Assembly (NCBI GenBank): GCA_902464405.1
Contig: CABQJD010000001.1
Location: 1-64,000, forward strand
Source of the DNA: an uncultured Actinomycetaceae bacterium
Lineage (GTDB): Bacteria; Actinomycetota; Actinomycetes; Actinomycetales; Actinomycetaceae
Length of the DNA stretch: 64,000 nucleotides
Reading direction: 5' to 3'
Made by a program: the position numbers and the translations under genes. Shown one piece after another: positions 17,658 through 27,202 of this stretch. The notes beneath the pieces were generated by a model that did not search any database, had not been told where the DNA came from, and was given only the letters and a program-made list of their open reading frames with translations. The first letter of the stretch is position 1, and every line of letters starts with the position of its first letter.

Positions 17658-19021
17658 CGTTCACCCCCTTCATCAGAAAAGCGAGCAAATATAGCGACGC
17701 TATCCTCCTTATTATCGTCAGCAATGGCTCTCAAACGCACCGTTGCCACGCGCCGCCCATCTACTTCCTCTACTCGAGCAGCCACACCACCCTCACAATA
17801 CACATCGCCCACTTGTGGAATTTTTCCAAGCCCTGCCATGATCCAGCCGCCCACAGTTTCCCACGGCCCATCGTCTGGAACGGGCAGAGCGTAGTCACGA
17901 TCAACTTCATCTGGGCGAATACTTCCTGGCACAAGCACATCACCTGCTGGAAGACGGCGTACTGATTCTTCTTCCCGATCGTGTTCGTCTGCCACCTCAC
18001 CCACGATTTCTTCTACAGCATCTTCCAACGTCACTACACCTGCAGTGCCTCCATACTCATCTACCACTACAGCCATTTGCAGCCCCTCTTCTCGAAGCTG
18101 CACCAAAAGCGGGGCAAGTTCGAGAGTTTCAGGCACACGCAAAGCTTGCACCATAAGCGAGCTGGAAGTAACGGCAACGCAAGCGCGGCGTTCGTAAGGA
18201 ATTGCGATGGCACGGCGTAAATGAACAAGCCCTCGCACATCATCGAGATCGTCACCAATCACAGGAAATCGGGAATGACCCGTTTCTCTCGCAAGAGTGA
18301 CGACGTCTGCCGCAGTTGCATCTGTGGAAAGGGTATCCATACGTCCGCGATCAGTCATCACATCGACGGCAGTAAGTTTTCCTATACCAATAGAGCGTAC
18401 AAGTAAATGTGCGGTGTTCATATCAAGGGTGCCCTCTTGCGCACTGCGTCGCACGAGAGCCGCCAATTCAGTGGCAGAGCGAGCACCTGAAAGCTCTTCA
18501 GCTGGCTCCACTCCGAAAAGGCCAAGCACCCAGTTTGCAGAGTTATTGAGAGCCACAATAATGAATTTGAAAACGATAGTAAACGCATGCAGCGGACGAG
18601 ACACAAAAGACGCAGTGCGCAAAGGGTTGGCAAGAGAAAGATTTTTCGGCACTAGCTCACCGAAAAACATAGAAAAAAGGTTTACCAGAATAAAAGTAAC
18701 CGCTGCAGCAATCGCAACTACGGCAGTTTGTGCGAGCGGAGCAGAGCCGAGCAGGCGCTCAAATGCATCTTGCAAAGGAGCTTGAGCCACATAACCAAGC
18801 AAAATAGTGGTGAGAGTAATACCCACCTGGCAGGCAGAAAGATATAGAGAAATATGGTGCAGGTTTGGCGCTACACGCTGCGCGTGCCGATCGCCCTCCT
18901 CAGCTTTGGAATCAATAGTGGCTGGGTCGAGCGCAACAAAGGCAAACTCAGTAGCCACAAAAAGCGCTGTGCCCGCCGTCAGGAGCACACCGATCGCAAT
19001 CATCAGGAGGTCGTATATCAA
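17654..19021 (-). CDS. CNNM/CorC-like membrane protein (DUF21-CBS-CorC_HlyC)
   Basis: A 455-residue member of the same family with all three parts: a DUF21 membrane domain, two CBS motifs (VDVMTDRGRMDTLSTDATAAD and the RFPVIGDD-VRGLVHL region), and the C-terminal CorC_HlyC domain (VDEYGGTAGVVTLEDAVEEIVGEV is diagnostic). It is expected to take part in divalent-cation efflux or sensing. The start appears to be a TTG at 19021 preceded by GGTGAG; the next ATG (19003) has no ribosome-binding site and would trim the first helix. It is the first gene of a two-gene operon. Confidence 0.88.
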   Translation of the reverse strand: MIYDLLMIAIGVLLTAGTALFVATEFAFVALDPATIDSKAEEGDRHAQRVAPNLHHISLYLSACQVGITLTTILLGYVAQAPLQDAFERLLGSAPLAQTAVVAIAAAVTFILVNLFSMFFGELVPKNLSLANPLRTASFVSRPLHAFTIVFKFIIVALNNSANWVLGLFGVEPAEELSGARSATELAALVRRSAQEGTLDMNTAHLLVRSIGIGKLTAVDVMTDRGRMDTLSTDATAADVVTLARETGHSRFPVIGDDLDDVRGLVHLRRAIAIPYERRACVAVTSSSLMVQALRVPETLELAPLLVQLREEGLQMAVVVDEYGGTAGVVTLEDAVEEIVGEVADEHDREEESVRRLPAGDVLVPGSIRPDEVDRDYALPVPDDGPWETVGGWIMAGLGKIPQVGDVYCEGGVAARVEEVDGRRVATVRLRAIADDNKEDSVAIFARFSDEGGER

Positions 19022-19258
19022 AAAATCTCACCACTTAACTCTAGGCATGCACATACGATCTGCTTCTGCAATATACAGTTACACTTTTATCCTAGCATTA
19101 CAAGCAAAAACTTCCATGCCTGAGAATTGCCTCAACACATCCGCTAAACCGCTAGACCGCTAGGACCTTAGTCACTAAGATATAAAGATAGAGCTTAGCG
19201 GTGAGCGCATATTCACTGCTGCGCCAAATATACTCACCTCGGCAAATAAGGAATCATT

Positions 19259-22200
19259 GTGGCGATAAGTGAATTTGAAGATTTCGGGCCAAATCAAGCA
19301 TTTATCAACGATTTATACGCAGCCTATTTATCAGACCACACAAGCGTTGGTGAGCAGTGGATCGCTCTTTTCCAAGCATGGGAAGCAGCAGGCAAACCCG
19401 CCCTCACGCCGATAGATCCAGGATCAGACGCGCCGCAAGGGGTAACGTATCAAGAAGAGATCACCACCACAGAAGAAGCCCAGGCCGCCAATGAAGCAGA
19501 ATACGGCGCCGTCACCCGTTCTGACCTTCCTCCTCAGCCACGCGTTGCAGCCGTTCCTCCGAAGACCCCCTACGCTAAAAAATACGATCTGAAGCCAGAC
19601 GCCGCGTTCAGCACGCGAGAAGACGAATTCATTGCCCTCAAAGGCATGGAACGCGGCTTAGCAAAAAATATGGATGCTTCACTCACTATTCCAACAGCAA
19701 CAACAGTGCGTTCACTTCCCGCACGAATCATGTTTGATAACCGCATAGTGCTGAATAAATATCTCACCAATACGACGGGAGTAAAAGTTTCGTTTACACA
19801 CATCATTGCCTATGCGATGGTTGAGGCACTCAGCGAAATGCCGCAGATGAACTACTCCTACAGACTCGATGATTCTGGCAGACCAACACTCGTGAAACCA
19901 GCGCACGTCAATCTTGGTCTAGCAATCGACGTGACTAAACCAGACGGATCGCGCACGCTGGTGGTGCCGAATATAAAAAAAGCCGATACACTCACGTTCA
20001 GCGAATTTCATGCAGCCTACGAGGAGATCGTAGCTCGAGGGCGCGAAAATCAACTTACGGTTGACGATTATGCAGGCACAACAGCCAGCCTCACAAATCC
20101 AGGCGGCTTTGGCACAGTTCATTCCATTCCCCGCTTAATGAACGGGCAAGGAATGATTATGGGCGTCGGATCGATGACGTATCCGCCAGAGTTTATGGGC
20201 ACCCCAGAATCTCGCATTGCTCGCCTTGGAGTTTCAAAAGTTGTGCATCTGACGAGCACATACGATCATCGCGTGATTCAAGGCGGCACGTCTGGGCGTT
20301 TTTTATGTTTAATGGAAAATAAACTACTTGGGCTGGATGGCCTTTACGATCGCCTCTTCGAATCTCTCAGAGTGCCCTATAAGCCATTCAGCTGGGAACG
20401 CGATGTGGAATACGACCCAGAAAATGAGCTTGGCAAGCCCGCACGTATTTCGAATTTCATTCATGCCTATCGTTCGCGAGGGCATTTGATTGCGGATATA
20501 GATCCACTATCGTTCCATATCCGCCGCCACCCCGATCTAGAACTGAAGAATTACGGCTTGACGATCTGGGATCTCAACCGCAGCTTTCCCGTAGACGGCT
20601 TTGCAGGAAAAGACCGCATGACGTTGCAGGAAATCTGCGAACAGCTGCGCGAAAGCTATTGCCGTACAGTTGGATTTGAATATATGCATATCCAAGATCC
20701 CGTGCAGCGCACCTGGTTTCAAACACGGCTGGAGCGACCTAGCCAACCGATGGATAAATCCGCACACATCGCCATTATGCGCAAGCTCAATGAAGCAGAA
20801 GCCTTTGAAACGTTTTTACAAACGAAGTACGTGGGCCAAAAACGTTTTTCCCTTGAAGGCGGCGAATCTCTTATCCCTGCACTCTCCATGATACTTTACG
20901 GCGCTGTGCAAGATGGTTACCGCTCTTCTGCTATCGGCATGGCACATAGAGGCCGCCTCAATGTGCTCACCAATATTGCAGGTAAAAGCTACAAACAAAT
21001 TTTCTCCGAATTTGACGGAATCTACGATACTTCCTCACAGCAAGGCACAGGAGATGTGAAATACCATCTTGGCACAGGCGGCATCTATAAGACGCTTGAC
21101 GGCACGGGAGCTATCCCAGTTTACGTGGGCGCAAACCCCTCTCACCTCGAAGCGGCAGACGGAGTAATCGAGGGCGTCGTGCGAGCAAAAGAGGATCGAT
21201 TCGCCGCTCAAGATCGGGCTGAGGGAGGCACAGGCGAGCAGCCATTTGACGTATTGCCAATTATAATTCACGGCGATGCTGCTTTCGCTGGGCAAGGAGT
21301 TGTTGCAGAGGTTCTCAACTATTCCAACCTTCCTGCCTATCGAGTGGGCGGCACAATTCACATCATCGTCAATAACCAAATCGGTTTCACCACCTCTCCC
21401 AGCTCCGCGCGTTCCTCACACTACGCAACAGATGTGGCAAAAGGTCTGCAAGTGCCGATTTTCCATGTGAATGGCGACGACCCAGAAGCTGTGGCGCGAG
21501 TGAGCAAGCTTGCATACGAATACCGCAACGAATTCCATAAAGACGTGATCGTAGATATCGTGTGCTATCGCAAGCGCGGGCACAACGAAGGCGACGATCC
21601 ATCGATGACTCAACCGATCATGTATTCGCTGGTTGATAAGAAGAAATCTCCTCGAGAACTCTTCAAAGAATCCCTCCTCGGGCGCGGTATTCTCACCCCT
21701 GAAGAAGCGGACCAGATCGAGCAAAGCTACCATAAAATTCTTGACGAAGCATTCACGGAAGTTCGCGAAGCGGAAGCTGCGGTAGAGCGCGGAGAAAAAA
21801 CGGCGAGCATGGCTCTTGGGCTTACCAAAGCTCAAACAGCCGACGCTGCACCTGAGAAGCAGTGGGCAAGCGGTGTACCACTGGAAGTAATCCAGCGAAT
21901 CGGCGATGCACATTCAAATCCCCCAGAGGGGTTTGCTTTGCACAAAAAAATCGCTCAGCTTTTCGAACGCCGCACTAAGATGGCATACGAGGGTGGTATC
22001 GATTGGGGCTTTGGTGAATTACTCGCGTTCGGCTCCCTGCTTATTGAAGGAGTGCCGATTCGCATGAGCGGGCAGGATTCTCGCCGTGGAACATTCGTGC
22101 AACGTCAATGCGTAGCTCACTCGATCGAGACAGGCGAAGAGTGGACGCCGATCGCAAATCTCACAGAGAATCAGGCACAGCTTAGTATCTATGATTCTTC

Positions 22201-23014
22201 GCTTTCGGAATACTCCGTGCTCGCATTCGAATATGGATATTCCGTGGAGCGCCCAGATGCTTTAGTGCTGTGGGAAGCTCAATTTGGCGATTTCGCAAAC
22301 GGAGCACAAACCGTCATCGACGAATTTGTTTCTTCAGCTGAAACGAAATGGAATCAGAATTCCTCACTCGTGATGCTGCTGCCGCACGGATACGAAGGGC
22401 AAGGGCCAGATCATTCCTCCGCACGTATCGAGCGCTATTTGGCACTCTGCGCAGACAGCAACATGACGGTAGCGCAGCCTTCTACGCCGGCTAACCATTT
22501 CCATTTGCTTCGCCGCCAAGCATATACACGCCCACGCCGCCCACTCATTGCAATTTCACCAAAACAGCTGCTGCGCCGTAAAGGCGTGACCAGCTCTGTG
22601 GAGGAGTTTACGAGTGGCGCTTTCCGCCCTGTAATTGGGGAAACGAACGGGAACGTGCACAATGTGCGGCGAGTGATTTTATGCACTGGGCGTATCTACT
22701 ACGATCTAGCGGAAAAGCGCGATCGGGATAACCGCTTAGATACTGCGATTGTGCGTCTCGAACAGCTCTATCCGCATCCAGTTGAAGAGCTGCGCGCTGA
22801 ATTAAATAAATATCCAAGCGCAGAGATCCTGTGGGTGCAAGACGAGCCGGGAAATATGGGAGCTTGGGGGCATCTGGCTCTCGAAATGTTCCCGCCAATG
22901 GGGCTGTGGGTGCGTAAAATTTCTCGCCCAAATTCTGCAGCTCCGAGCACTGGTCTTTCTGGAATGCACAAAGCACAAATCGAGGAGATTCTGAACGCAG
23001 CGTTCAACGGCTAG
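19259..23014 (+). CDS. kgd: Multifunctional 2-oxoglutarate metabolism enzyme (fused E1o/E2o, Kgd)
   Basis: The 1251-residue actinobacterial fusion couples 2-oxoglutarate decarboxylation (thiamine diphosphate E1) to succinyl transfer, and it can also work as 2-oxoglutarate decarboxylase or 2-hydroxy-3-oxoadipate synthase. Order: E1 N-terminal helix (FGPNQAFINDLYAAYLSDH, residues 9-27), a linker, an E2 acyltransferase domain without lipoyl domain (about 115-350, active-site block DHRVIQGG near 336-343), then the E1 domain with AHRGRLNVL (about 557), GDAAFAGQG (about 671) and NNQIGFTT (about 705). The GTG start has AAGGA upstream. Length matches mycobacterial and corynebacterial Kgd/OdhA (about 1220-1260). 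Confidence 0.96.
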   Translation: MAISEFEDFGPNQAFINDLYAAYLSDHTSVGEQWIALFQAWEAAGKPALTPIDPGSDAPQGVTYQEEITTTEEAQAANEAEYGAVTRSDLPPQPRVAAVPPKTPYAKKYDLKPDAAFSTREDEFIALKGMERGLAKNMDASLTIPTATTVRSLPARIMFDNRIVLNKYLTNTTGVKVSFTHIIAYAMVEALSEMPQMNYSYRLDDSGRPTLVKPAHVNLGLAIDVTKPDGSRTLVVPNIKKADTLTFSEFHAAYEEIVARGRENQLTVDDYAGTTASLTNPGGFGTVHSIPRLMNGQGMIMGVGSMTYPPEFMGTPESRIARLGVSKVVHLTSTYDHRVIQGGTSGRFLCLMENKLLGLDGLYDRLFESLRVPYKPFSWERDVEYDPENELGKPARISNFIHAYRSRGHLIADIDPLSFHIRRHPDLELKNYGLTIWDLNRSFPVDGFAGKDRMTLQEICEQLRESYCRTVGFEYMHIQDPVQRTWFQTRLERPSQPMDKSAHIAIMRKLNEAEAFETFLQTKYVGQKRFSLEGGESLIPALSMILYGAVQDGYRSSAIGMAHRGRLNVLTNIAGKSYKQIFSEFDGIYDTSSQQGTGDVKYHLGTGGIYKTLDGTGAIPVYVGANPSHLEAADGVIEGVVRAKEDRFAAQDRAEGGTGEQPFDVLPIIIHGDAAFAGQGVVAEVLNYSNLPAYRVGGTIHIIVNNQIGFTTSPSSARSSHYATDVAKGLQVPIFHVNGDDPEAVARVSKLAYEYRNEFHKDVIVDIVCYRKRGHNEGDDPSMTQPIMYSLVDKKKSPRELFKESLLGRGILTPEEADQIEQSYHKILDEAFTEVREAEAAVERGEKTASMALGLTKAQTADAAPEKQWASGVPLEVIQRIGDAHSNPPEGFALHKKIAQLFERRTKMAYEGGIDWGFGELLAFGSLLIEGVPIRMSGQDSRRGTFVQRQCVAHSIETGEEWTPIANLTENQAQLSIYDSSLSEYSVLAFEYGYSVERPDALVLWEAQFGDFANGAQTVIDEFVSSAETKWNQNSSLVMLLPHGYEGQGPDHSSARIERYLALCADSNMTVAQPSTPANHFHLLRRQAYTRPRRPLIAISPKQLLRRKGVTSSVEEFTSGAFRPVIGETNGNVHNVRRVILCTGRIYYDLAEKRDRDNRLDTAIVRLEQLYPHPVEELRAELNKYPSAEILWVQDEPGNMGAWGHLALEMFPPMGLWVRKISRPNSAAPSTGLSGMHKAQIEEILNAAFNG

Positions 23015-23022
23015 TATTAGAT

Positions 23023-23628
23023 ATGATGAGCACACAAAATTTTCAGATTTTCTTTGTCGGTGACGAGTTAATCGCTGGCGCTGGCGATGCGCGCGGCATG
23101 GGATGGGTCGGTCGAGTTCTCGGGCGTACGCCAATCCAGCCGTCTATTATGCCGTACGTTTTAGCGTTTGCAGGAGAAAATACAGGGCAGCTCACCGAAC
23201 GATGGAAAATAGACGTGACTCCTAGACTCGCGAAAAACCACACTAATCGTCTCGTCATTGGTTTAGGTTCACACGATCTCGACGCACATATTTCTTCTGC
23301 CCGCTCTCGCTTACACGTGGCAAATGTGCTCGATATGGCAGAGCGTATGCAGCTCGATCCGCTTGTGGTCGGGCCACCGCCTCGCCCAGATAAAGATAGA
23401 GCTGCTGTTGCAGAGCTTTCTGCTTCTTTTGAAGACGTGTGCACTCGCCGTTCGGTGCCATATGTGGATACGTACACTCCTCTCGTTCAGCATGAGCAAT
23501 GGAATACCGATATGAGCATGGCAGGCACATACACACCTCGGCAGGCAGGATATGGGCTTATGGCATGGCTTGTCTTGCATCGAGGCTGGCATGAGTGGCT
23601 CGGAATTAAAGCACCAGCAACCGAGTAG
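23023..23628 (+). CDS. SGNH/GDSL-fold hydrolase-like protein, catalytic residues altered
   Basis: A 201-residue protein whose N terminus follows the GDSL block I pattern (IFFVGDELIAGAGDARGMGW) but has glutamate (E15) where the nucleophilic serine should be. The C-terminal block V, which normally carries D-x2-H, reads TYTPRQAGYGLMAW, so the Asp and His are also missing. The glycine and asparagine blocks are weakly present (FAGENTG, GLGSHD). It may therefore be a non-hydrolytic binding protein or use other chemistry. It starts 8 bp after kgd and is followed 10 bp later by a PfkB kinase. Start is 23023 or 23026. Confidence 0.68.
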   Translation: MMSTQNFQIFFVGDELIAGAGDARGMGWVGRVLGRTPIQPSIMPYVLAFAGENTGQLTERWKIDVTPRLAKNHTNRLVIGLGSHDLDAHISSARSRLHVANVLDMAERMQLDPLVVGPPPRPDKDRAAVAELSASFEDVCTRRSVPYVDTYTPLVQHEQWNTDMSMAGTYTPRQAGYGLMAWLVLHRGWHEWLGIKAPATE

Positions 23629-23638
23629 CGCAGTAACT

Positions 23639-24586
23639 ATGATCGTCACTATCACAGCAAATCCCACTCTCGATATCACCTATCACGTGCCAGAGCTTCT
23701 GCCAGGAGACGATCATCGAGTACAAAAGATTTATACCAATCCTGGCGGTAAGGGAATCAACGTTGCACGCGTGCTTCATCAGCTTGGCGAACAGACTTTT
23801 GCGACTGGTTTCTTAGGAGGAAACACAGGGGAAACTATTGCGACCTTGCTCGATAAATCTGAGATTTCTTATTCGTTTATTCCAAGTAATCACAGCACGC
23901 GCCAAAGCGTGACGATTATTGACCCTGTGCACGCAGCTACACTTTTTAACGAACCTGGGAAACCGTATTCGGATGAGCAATGGGGAAAATTTTTCTCAAT
24001 GCTTCGTGCTTTACCTACACCACACGTTTTTACTGTGAATGGATCCTTCCCTCCAGGCACATCTGAAGATATTGTGCGCCGCCTCTATCGAGAATTGCTT
24101 TCTACTGGAGCACCTGTGCTCGTCGATACCTCTGGCGAACCTCTGCGCTGGGCAATTGATGAAGGTGTGCATGCTATCAAACCTAATACAAAAGAGCTTT
24201 TGCATCTGTGCAGCGATAGTAACGCCACCCACGCTATCGGGCGTCTTTTAGAGAAAGTAGAGCTAGTGGTTGCCTCTCGCGGCTCAGATGGGATGATTGC
24301 CCAAGCACGTGATGGCGAAGCTGTGGCTGTGCCTGTAGCGCGTTTCTTGGCGGGCAATCCGACTGGCGCTGGTGACGCTGTAGTAGCTTCGCTTGCACGC
24401 TCGATTGCACACGAGGGAATCGACGCTGCACGCCGCACTGAACGGCTGCACGCGTGGGTGGCGGATGCAATTGCGCTCTCTGCTGCTGCAGTTGCAGCTC
24501 CTGTGGCTGGCGAATACGACGAAAAACTCTATCGAGATCTATTGCAGATGCAGGCTGAGAGCGCGAACTTTAGTTCCAATAATTAA
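23639..24586 (+). CDS. PfkB-family sugar-phosphate kinase (1-phosphofructokinase-like)
   Basis: A 315-residue ribokinase-fold enzyme of the hexose-phosphate kinase branch (FruK/LacC/PfkB type), phosphorylating a sugar phosphate such as fructose-1-phosphate or tagatose-6-phosphate with ATP. It has the N terminus MIVTITANPTLDITY, PfkB signature 1 (GGKGINVARVLHQLG), KPNTKEL, and signature 2 with the catalytic aspartate, NPTGAGDAVVA. The reading frame is open upstream to 23552, but that would overlap the preceding gene; the ATG at 23639 gives the family N terminus. No PTS gene adjoins, so the substrate stays open. The last 48 bp overlap the convergent yesL-like gene. Confidence 0.86.
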   Translation: MIVTITANPTLDITYHVPELLPGDDHRVQKIYTNPGGKGINVARVLHQLGEQTFATGFLGGNTGETIATLLDKSEISYSFIPSNHSTRQSVTIIDPVHAATLFNEPGKPYSDEQWGKFFSMLRALPTPHVFTVNGSFPPGTSEDIVRRLYRELLSTGAPVLVDTSGEPLRWAIDEGVHAIKPNTKELLHLCSDSNATHAIGRLLEKVELVVASRGSDGMIAQARDGEAVAVPVARFLAGNPTGAGDAVVASLARSIAHEGIDAARRTERLHAWVADAIALSAAAVAAPVAGEYDEKLYRDLLQMQAESANFSSNN

Positions 24587-25210
24587 ACTGATGAGGTAAA
24601 GCGTAAAACCTGGAATAAAAACGAGATAGAAAAATATGAGGTGCACACCGATCTGTGGATAAGCAATAGCCGCAATAATAGGAACCACCCAAAGTGCCAG
24701 CGCAAGAAGAGATATGGGCAAATATCTAAATGCTGCATAAACTGCAAGGCGGAGTATATGCATAAATCGCATATGCCCTCCCTCCTGCGCGGCGCTTTGC
24801 CCGAGCAGAGCGAAAAGCCACACAGCCACGATCCCTAATAAAATCAATGCGGCAATAATTCCGGAGCGCAAAAAAAGAGTAAAAAAACTAGAATCGATCA
24901 GACCACTCGTTTCAGCGTTGGTAAGTATCCACATTTCGTATGTGCTCAATGCCAGCAAGAAAAGCAGGCACATCCATGAAAGAAAGCTAAGGCGAAAGCT
25001 CTTTCGGAAAATACGCCAAAACGTGCGCCACGGGTGAGATCCTTCATCGTTTGCAAGCTGAATAAGCACACGATATGCTGCAGCCAAGCCAGCGCCAAAA
25101 GTTACAATCGGAAAAGCTGTGAGCAAAAGACCCATACTCACAACTGCAACGCTTGCGAGCATATCTAATGTGCGTGCAAAAAGAGAGTCTTGGGCAAATA
25201 CACTAGCCAT
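24539..25210 (-). CDS. YesL-like DUF624 membrane protein
   Basis: A 223-residue protein with about five hydrophobic segments (for example VAVVSMGLLLTAFPIVTFGAGLAAA, FLSWMCLLFLLALSTY, IAALILLGIVAVWLFALL) and the DUF624/YesL N-terminal pattern. The family has no established biochemical role but is repeatedly encoded with CUT1 sugar transporters and LacI regulators, exactly as here: it starts 3 bp after the lacI-type gene stop. It overlaps the convergent kinase gene by 48 bp. Confidence 0.75.
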   Translation of the reverse strand: MASVFAQDSLFARTLDMLASVAVVSMGLLLTAFPIVTFGAGLAAAYRVLIQLANDEGSHPWRTFWRIFRKSFRLSFLSWMCLLFLLALSTYEMWILTNAETSGLIDSSFFTLFLRSGIIAALILLGIVAVWLFALLGQSAAQEGGHMRFMHILRLAVYAAFRYLPISLLALALWVVPIIAAIAYPQIGVHLIFFYLVFIPGFTLYLISLIIGTKVRALSLHLQ

Positions 25211-25213
25211 TAT

Positions 25214-26302
25214 TCATCTCCGAGGCGCTGATCCTGTGCTCTCCCCGATACGGAGTACGGGTGCGATCACATCGTGCTGAACTGTACCTTTTCCTTCTAA
25301 AATACCAAAGAGAATAGTGCAGCTGCGCTCAACGAGCGTCTCCACAGATTGCACAATAGTTGTGATAGATGGCGAGGTGTAGCGGCTAAAAGCGAGTCCA
25401 TCGTATCCCGTCACGCTCACATCTGCAGGCACAGATATACCATGTTCAATAAGAGCTCGCTGAGCACCGATCGCTAAAACGTCGCTCATAGTGATAAGAG
25501 CGCTAAAGTATTTGCGCTGCTGAAGTAAACGCGTCGCAATCTCATAACCATATTCAAAAGAATACGGGCTGAGAGAGACTTCTCCATTAAGAATAAGATC
25601 TGGATCCCATTCAATTCCACGCGCCTGAAATGCTCGCTCTAATCCTCCCAAACGGATAGCACCTACGGAACGGTCTGCCGCATCCGAGCCAATCACAGCA
25701 AAATTCTCGTGCCCCAAATCGATGAGATGATCGAGCAAAAGTTCCATACCAGCCACGTCATCAACAGTCACCGACGAATACATATCGCGTTGAGAATCGT
25801 CCAATGTAGAAATAGTGCATAGCACAAAAGGCACAGGAATATCTGCGAGAGGAGCTTCCTCATGCCGATAACGACCGCCCAGAAAAATAATGCCCGCTGG
25901 TTTGCTCACTGAACACGTGCGCATAGCTAGTTCAACTTCATCTTCTCCGTGCGCGACCCGCACAAGCGTCATCGAATAGCCATGCTGGCGAATTACTGAT
26001 TCTAACGGAGTGAGAAACGCTAAGAAAAAAGGATTATCAGGCCCTTTCATCAGCACAGCTATTGATGCCGATGCTACCGAACGCAGACTCTGAGCGTGAG
26101 GATTGGGCGAATAATTGAGCCTTTGAGCTGCGGATAATACCTTTTGGCGAGTCTTTTCAGAAACTCCGGGAGAATTATTCAACGCCCGGGAAGCGGTGCC
26201 AACTCCCACACCGCATTCGCGAGCGATATCGTGGATAGTGACGGCGGTGGCAAGACCTCTAGAAGAGCTACTTTCACCCTTTCCATATGATGTACCTGCC
26301 AT
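25214..26302 (-). CDS. LacI-family transcriptional regulator
   Basis: A 362-residue repressor or activator. The N-terminal LacI helix-turn-helix is TIHDIARECGVGVGTASRALNNSPGVSEKTRQKV followed by the hinge helix (SPNPHAQSLRS). A periplasmic-binding-protein-like effector domain follows, with the usual end TTIVQSVETLVERS. The ATG at 26302 with AAGGAGGT 8 nt upstream is chosen over a frame opening at 26350. It lies at the end of the upstream sugar ABC operon, so it probably controls it through the TGGAATCGTTTCCA site at 29668-29681; the inducer is presumably the imported sugar or its phosphate. Confidence 0.92.
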   Translation of the reverse strand: MAGTSYGKGESSSSRGLATAVTIHDIARECGVGVGTASRALNNSPGVSEKTRQKVLSAAQRLNYSPNPHAQSLRSVASASIAVLMKGPDNPFFLAFLTPLESVIRQHGYSMTLVRVAHGEDEVELAMRTCSVSKPAGIIFLGGRYRHEEAPLADIPVPFVLCTISTLDDSQRDMYSSVTVDDVAGMELLLDHLIDLGHENFAVIGSDAADRSVGAIRLGGLERAFQARGIEWDPDLILNGEVSLSPYSFEYGYEIATRLLQQRKYFSALITMSDVLAIGAQRALIEHGISVPADVSVTGYDGLAFSRYTSPSITTIVQSVETLVERSCTILFGILEGKGTVQHDVIAPVLRIGESTGSAPRR

Positions 26303-26356
26303 CGCGCCGCACCTCCTTCTTAACAACACAGCATTACTGCTGCGATGCACGCGAGC

Positions 26357-27202
26357 TTAGCCTTTAACAGCCCCTGCTACAACGCCTTTAATGATGTATT
26401 TCTGCATTGAAATATAGAACACGACAATCGGCACAATTGCCAAAACGAGCATTGCCATCATCGCCCCCATATCACGGTTGCCATTAGACCCCACGAGCAT
26501 TTGGATAACCACAGGAATCGTCTTATATTCCGTGGAAAGCCCAATTGTGAGATATGGCAAAAGATAGTCGTTCCACACCCACATAGCATTGAGAATTGCC
26601 ACAGTGATAGCTGTCGGCTTGAGCATCGGAAATACTACGAGGAAGTAGTTTCGTATCGGTCCGCAACCATCAATCAGTGACGCTTCTTCAATTTCGAGGG
26701 GTATCGATTTTACGAATCCAGCAAACATAAAGACGCTCAAACCAGCACCAAACCCGAGATAGAGCACCACAATTCCCCACGGAGTATTGAGGTGTAGAAT
26801 ATCGGAAATTTTCACGGTTGGAAACATCACCATCTGGAAAGGAATCACCATGGAAAAGACGAAGAGATAGTAGAGCGCGCTCGTCCACCACGTTTTCACA
26901 CGAGTGATGTAGTACGCCGTCATCGCACAGAAGAAGACGATCACAGCCACAGATAGAATCGTAATGAAAAAGCTCCAGACGATTGCCATAAAGAATCCAG
27001 AGAGAGCTAGACCTGTGGCATAGTTTTCGATTCCGACCCACATCTCACCGAGTGGGAGAGCAAAAGGATCTGATGCGATAGAGAACTTCGCCTTAAACGA
27101 GTTCATCACGATGAAGAGAATAGGCCCTACAAAGACTATTGTGAGGAATACCAGCACAGCATAAAGCAGTACTTTACCCACTTTTGAACGAGGAGCGCTC
27201 AT
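26357..27202 (-). CDS. Sugar ABC transporter permease, CUT1 MalG type (system 1)
   Basis: A 281-residue inner subunit with six predicted helices. The MalG-type EAA loop EEASLIDGCGPIRNYFLVVFP contacts the ATPase, and the C terminus ends GVVAGAVKG, as in MalG relatives. Its start overlaps the stop of the partner permease (27199-27202). No ATPase is encoded in the operon, so it must borrow a shared MsmK/UgpC-type subunit encoded elsewhere. Confidence 0.93.
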   Translation of the reverse strand: MSAPRSKVGKVLLYAVLVFLTIVFVGPILFIVMNSFKAKFSIASDPFALPLGEMWVGIENYATGLALSGFFMAIVWSFFITILSVAVIVFFCAMTAYYITRVKTWWTSALYYLFVFSMVIPFQMVMFPTVKISDILHLNTPWGIVVLYLGFGAGLSVFMFAGFVKSIPLEIEEASLIDGCGPIRNYFLVVFPMLKPTAITVAILNAMWVWNDYLLPYLTIGLSTEYKTIPVVIQMLVGSNGNRDMGAMMAMLVLAIVPIVVFYISMQKYIIKGVVAGAVKG

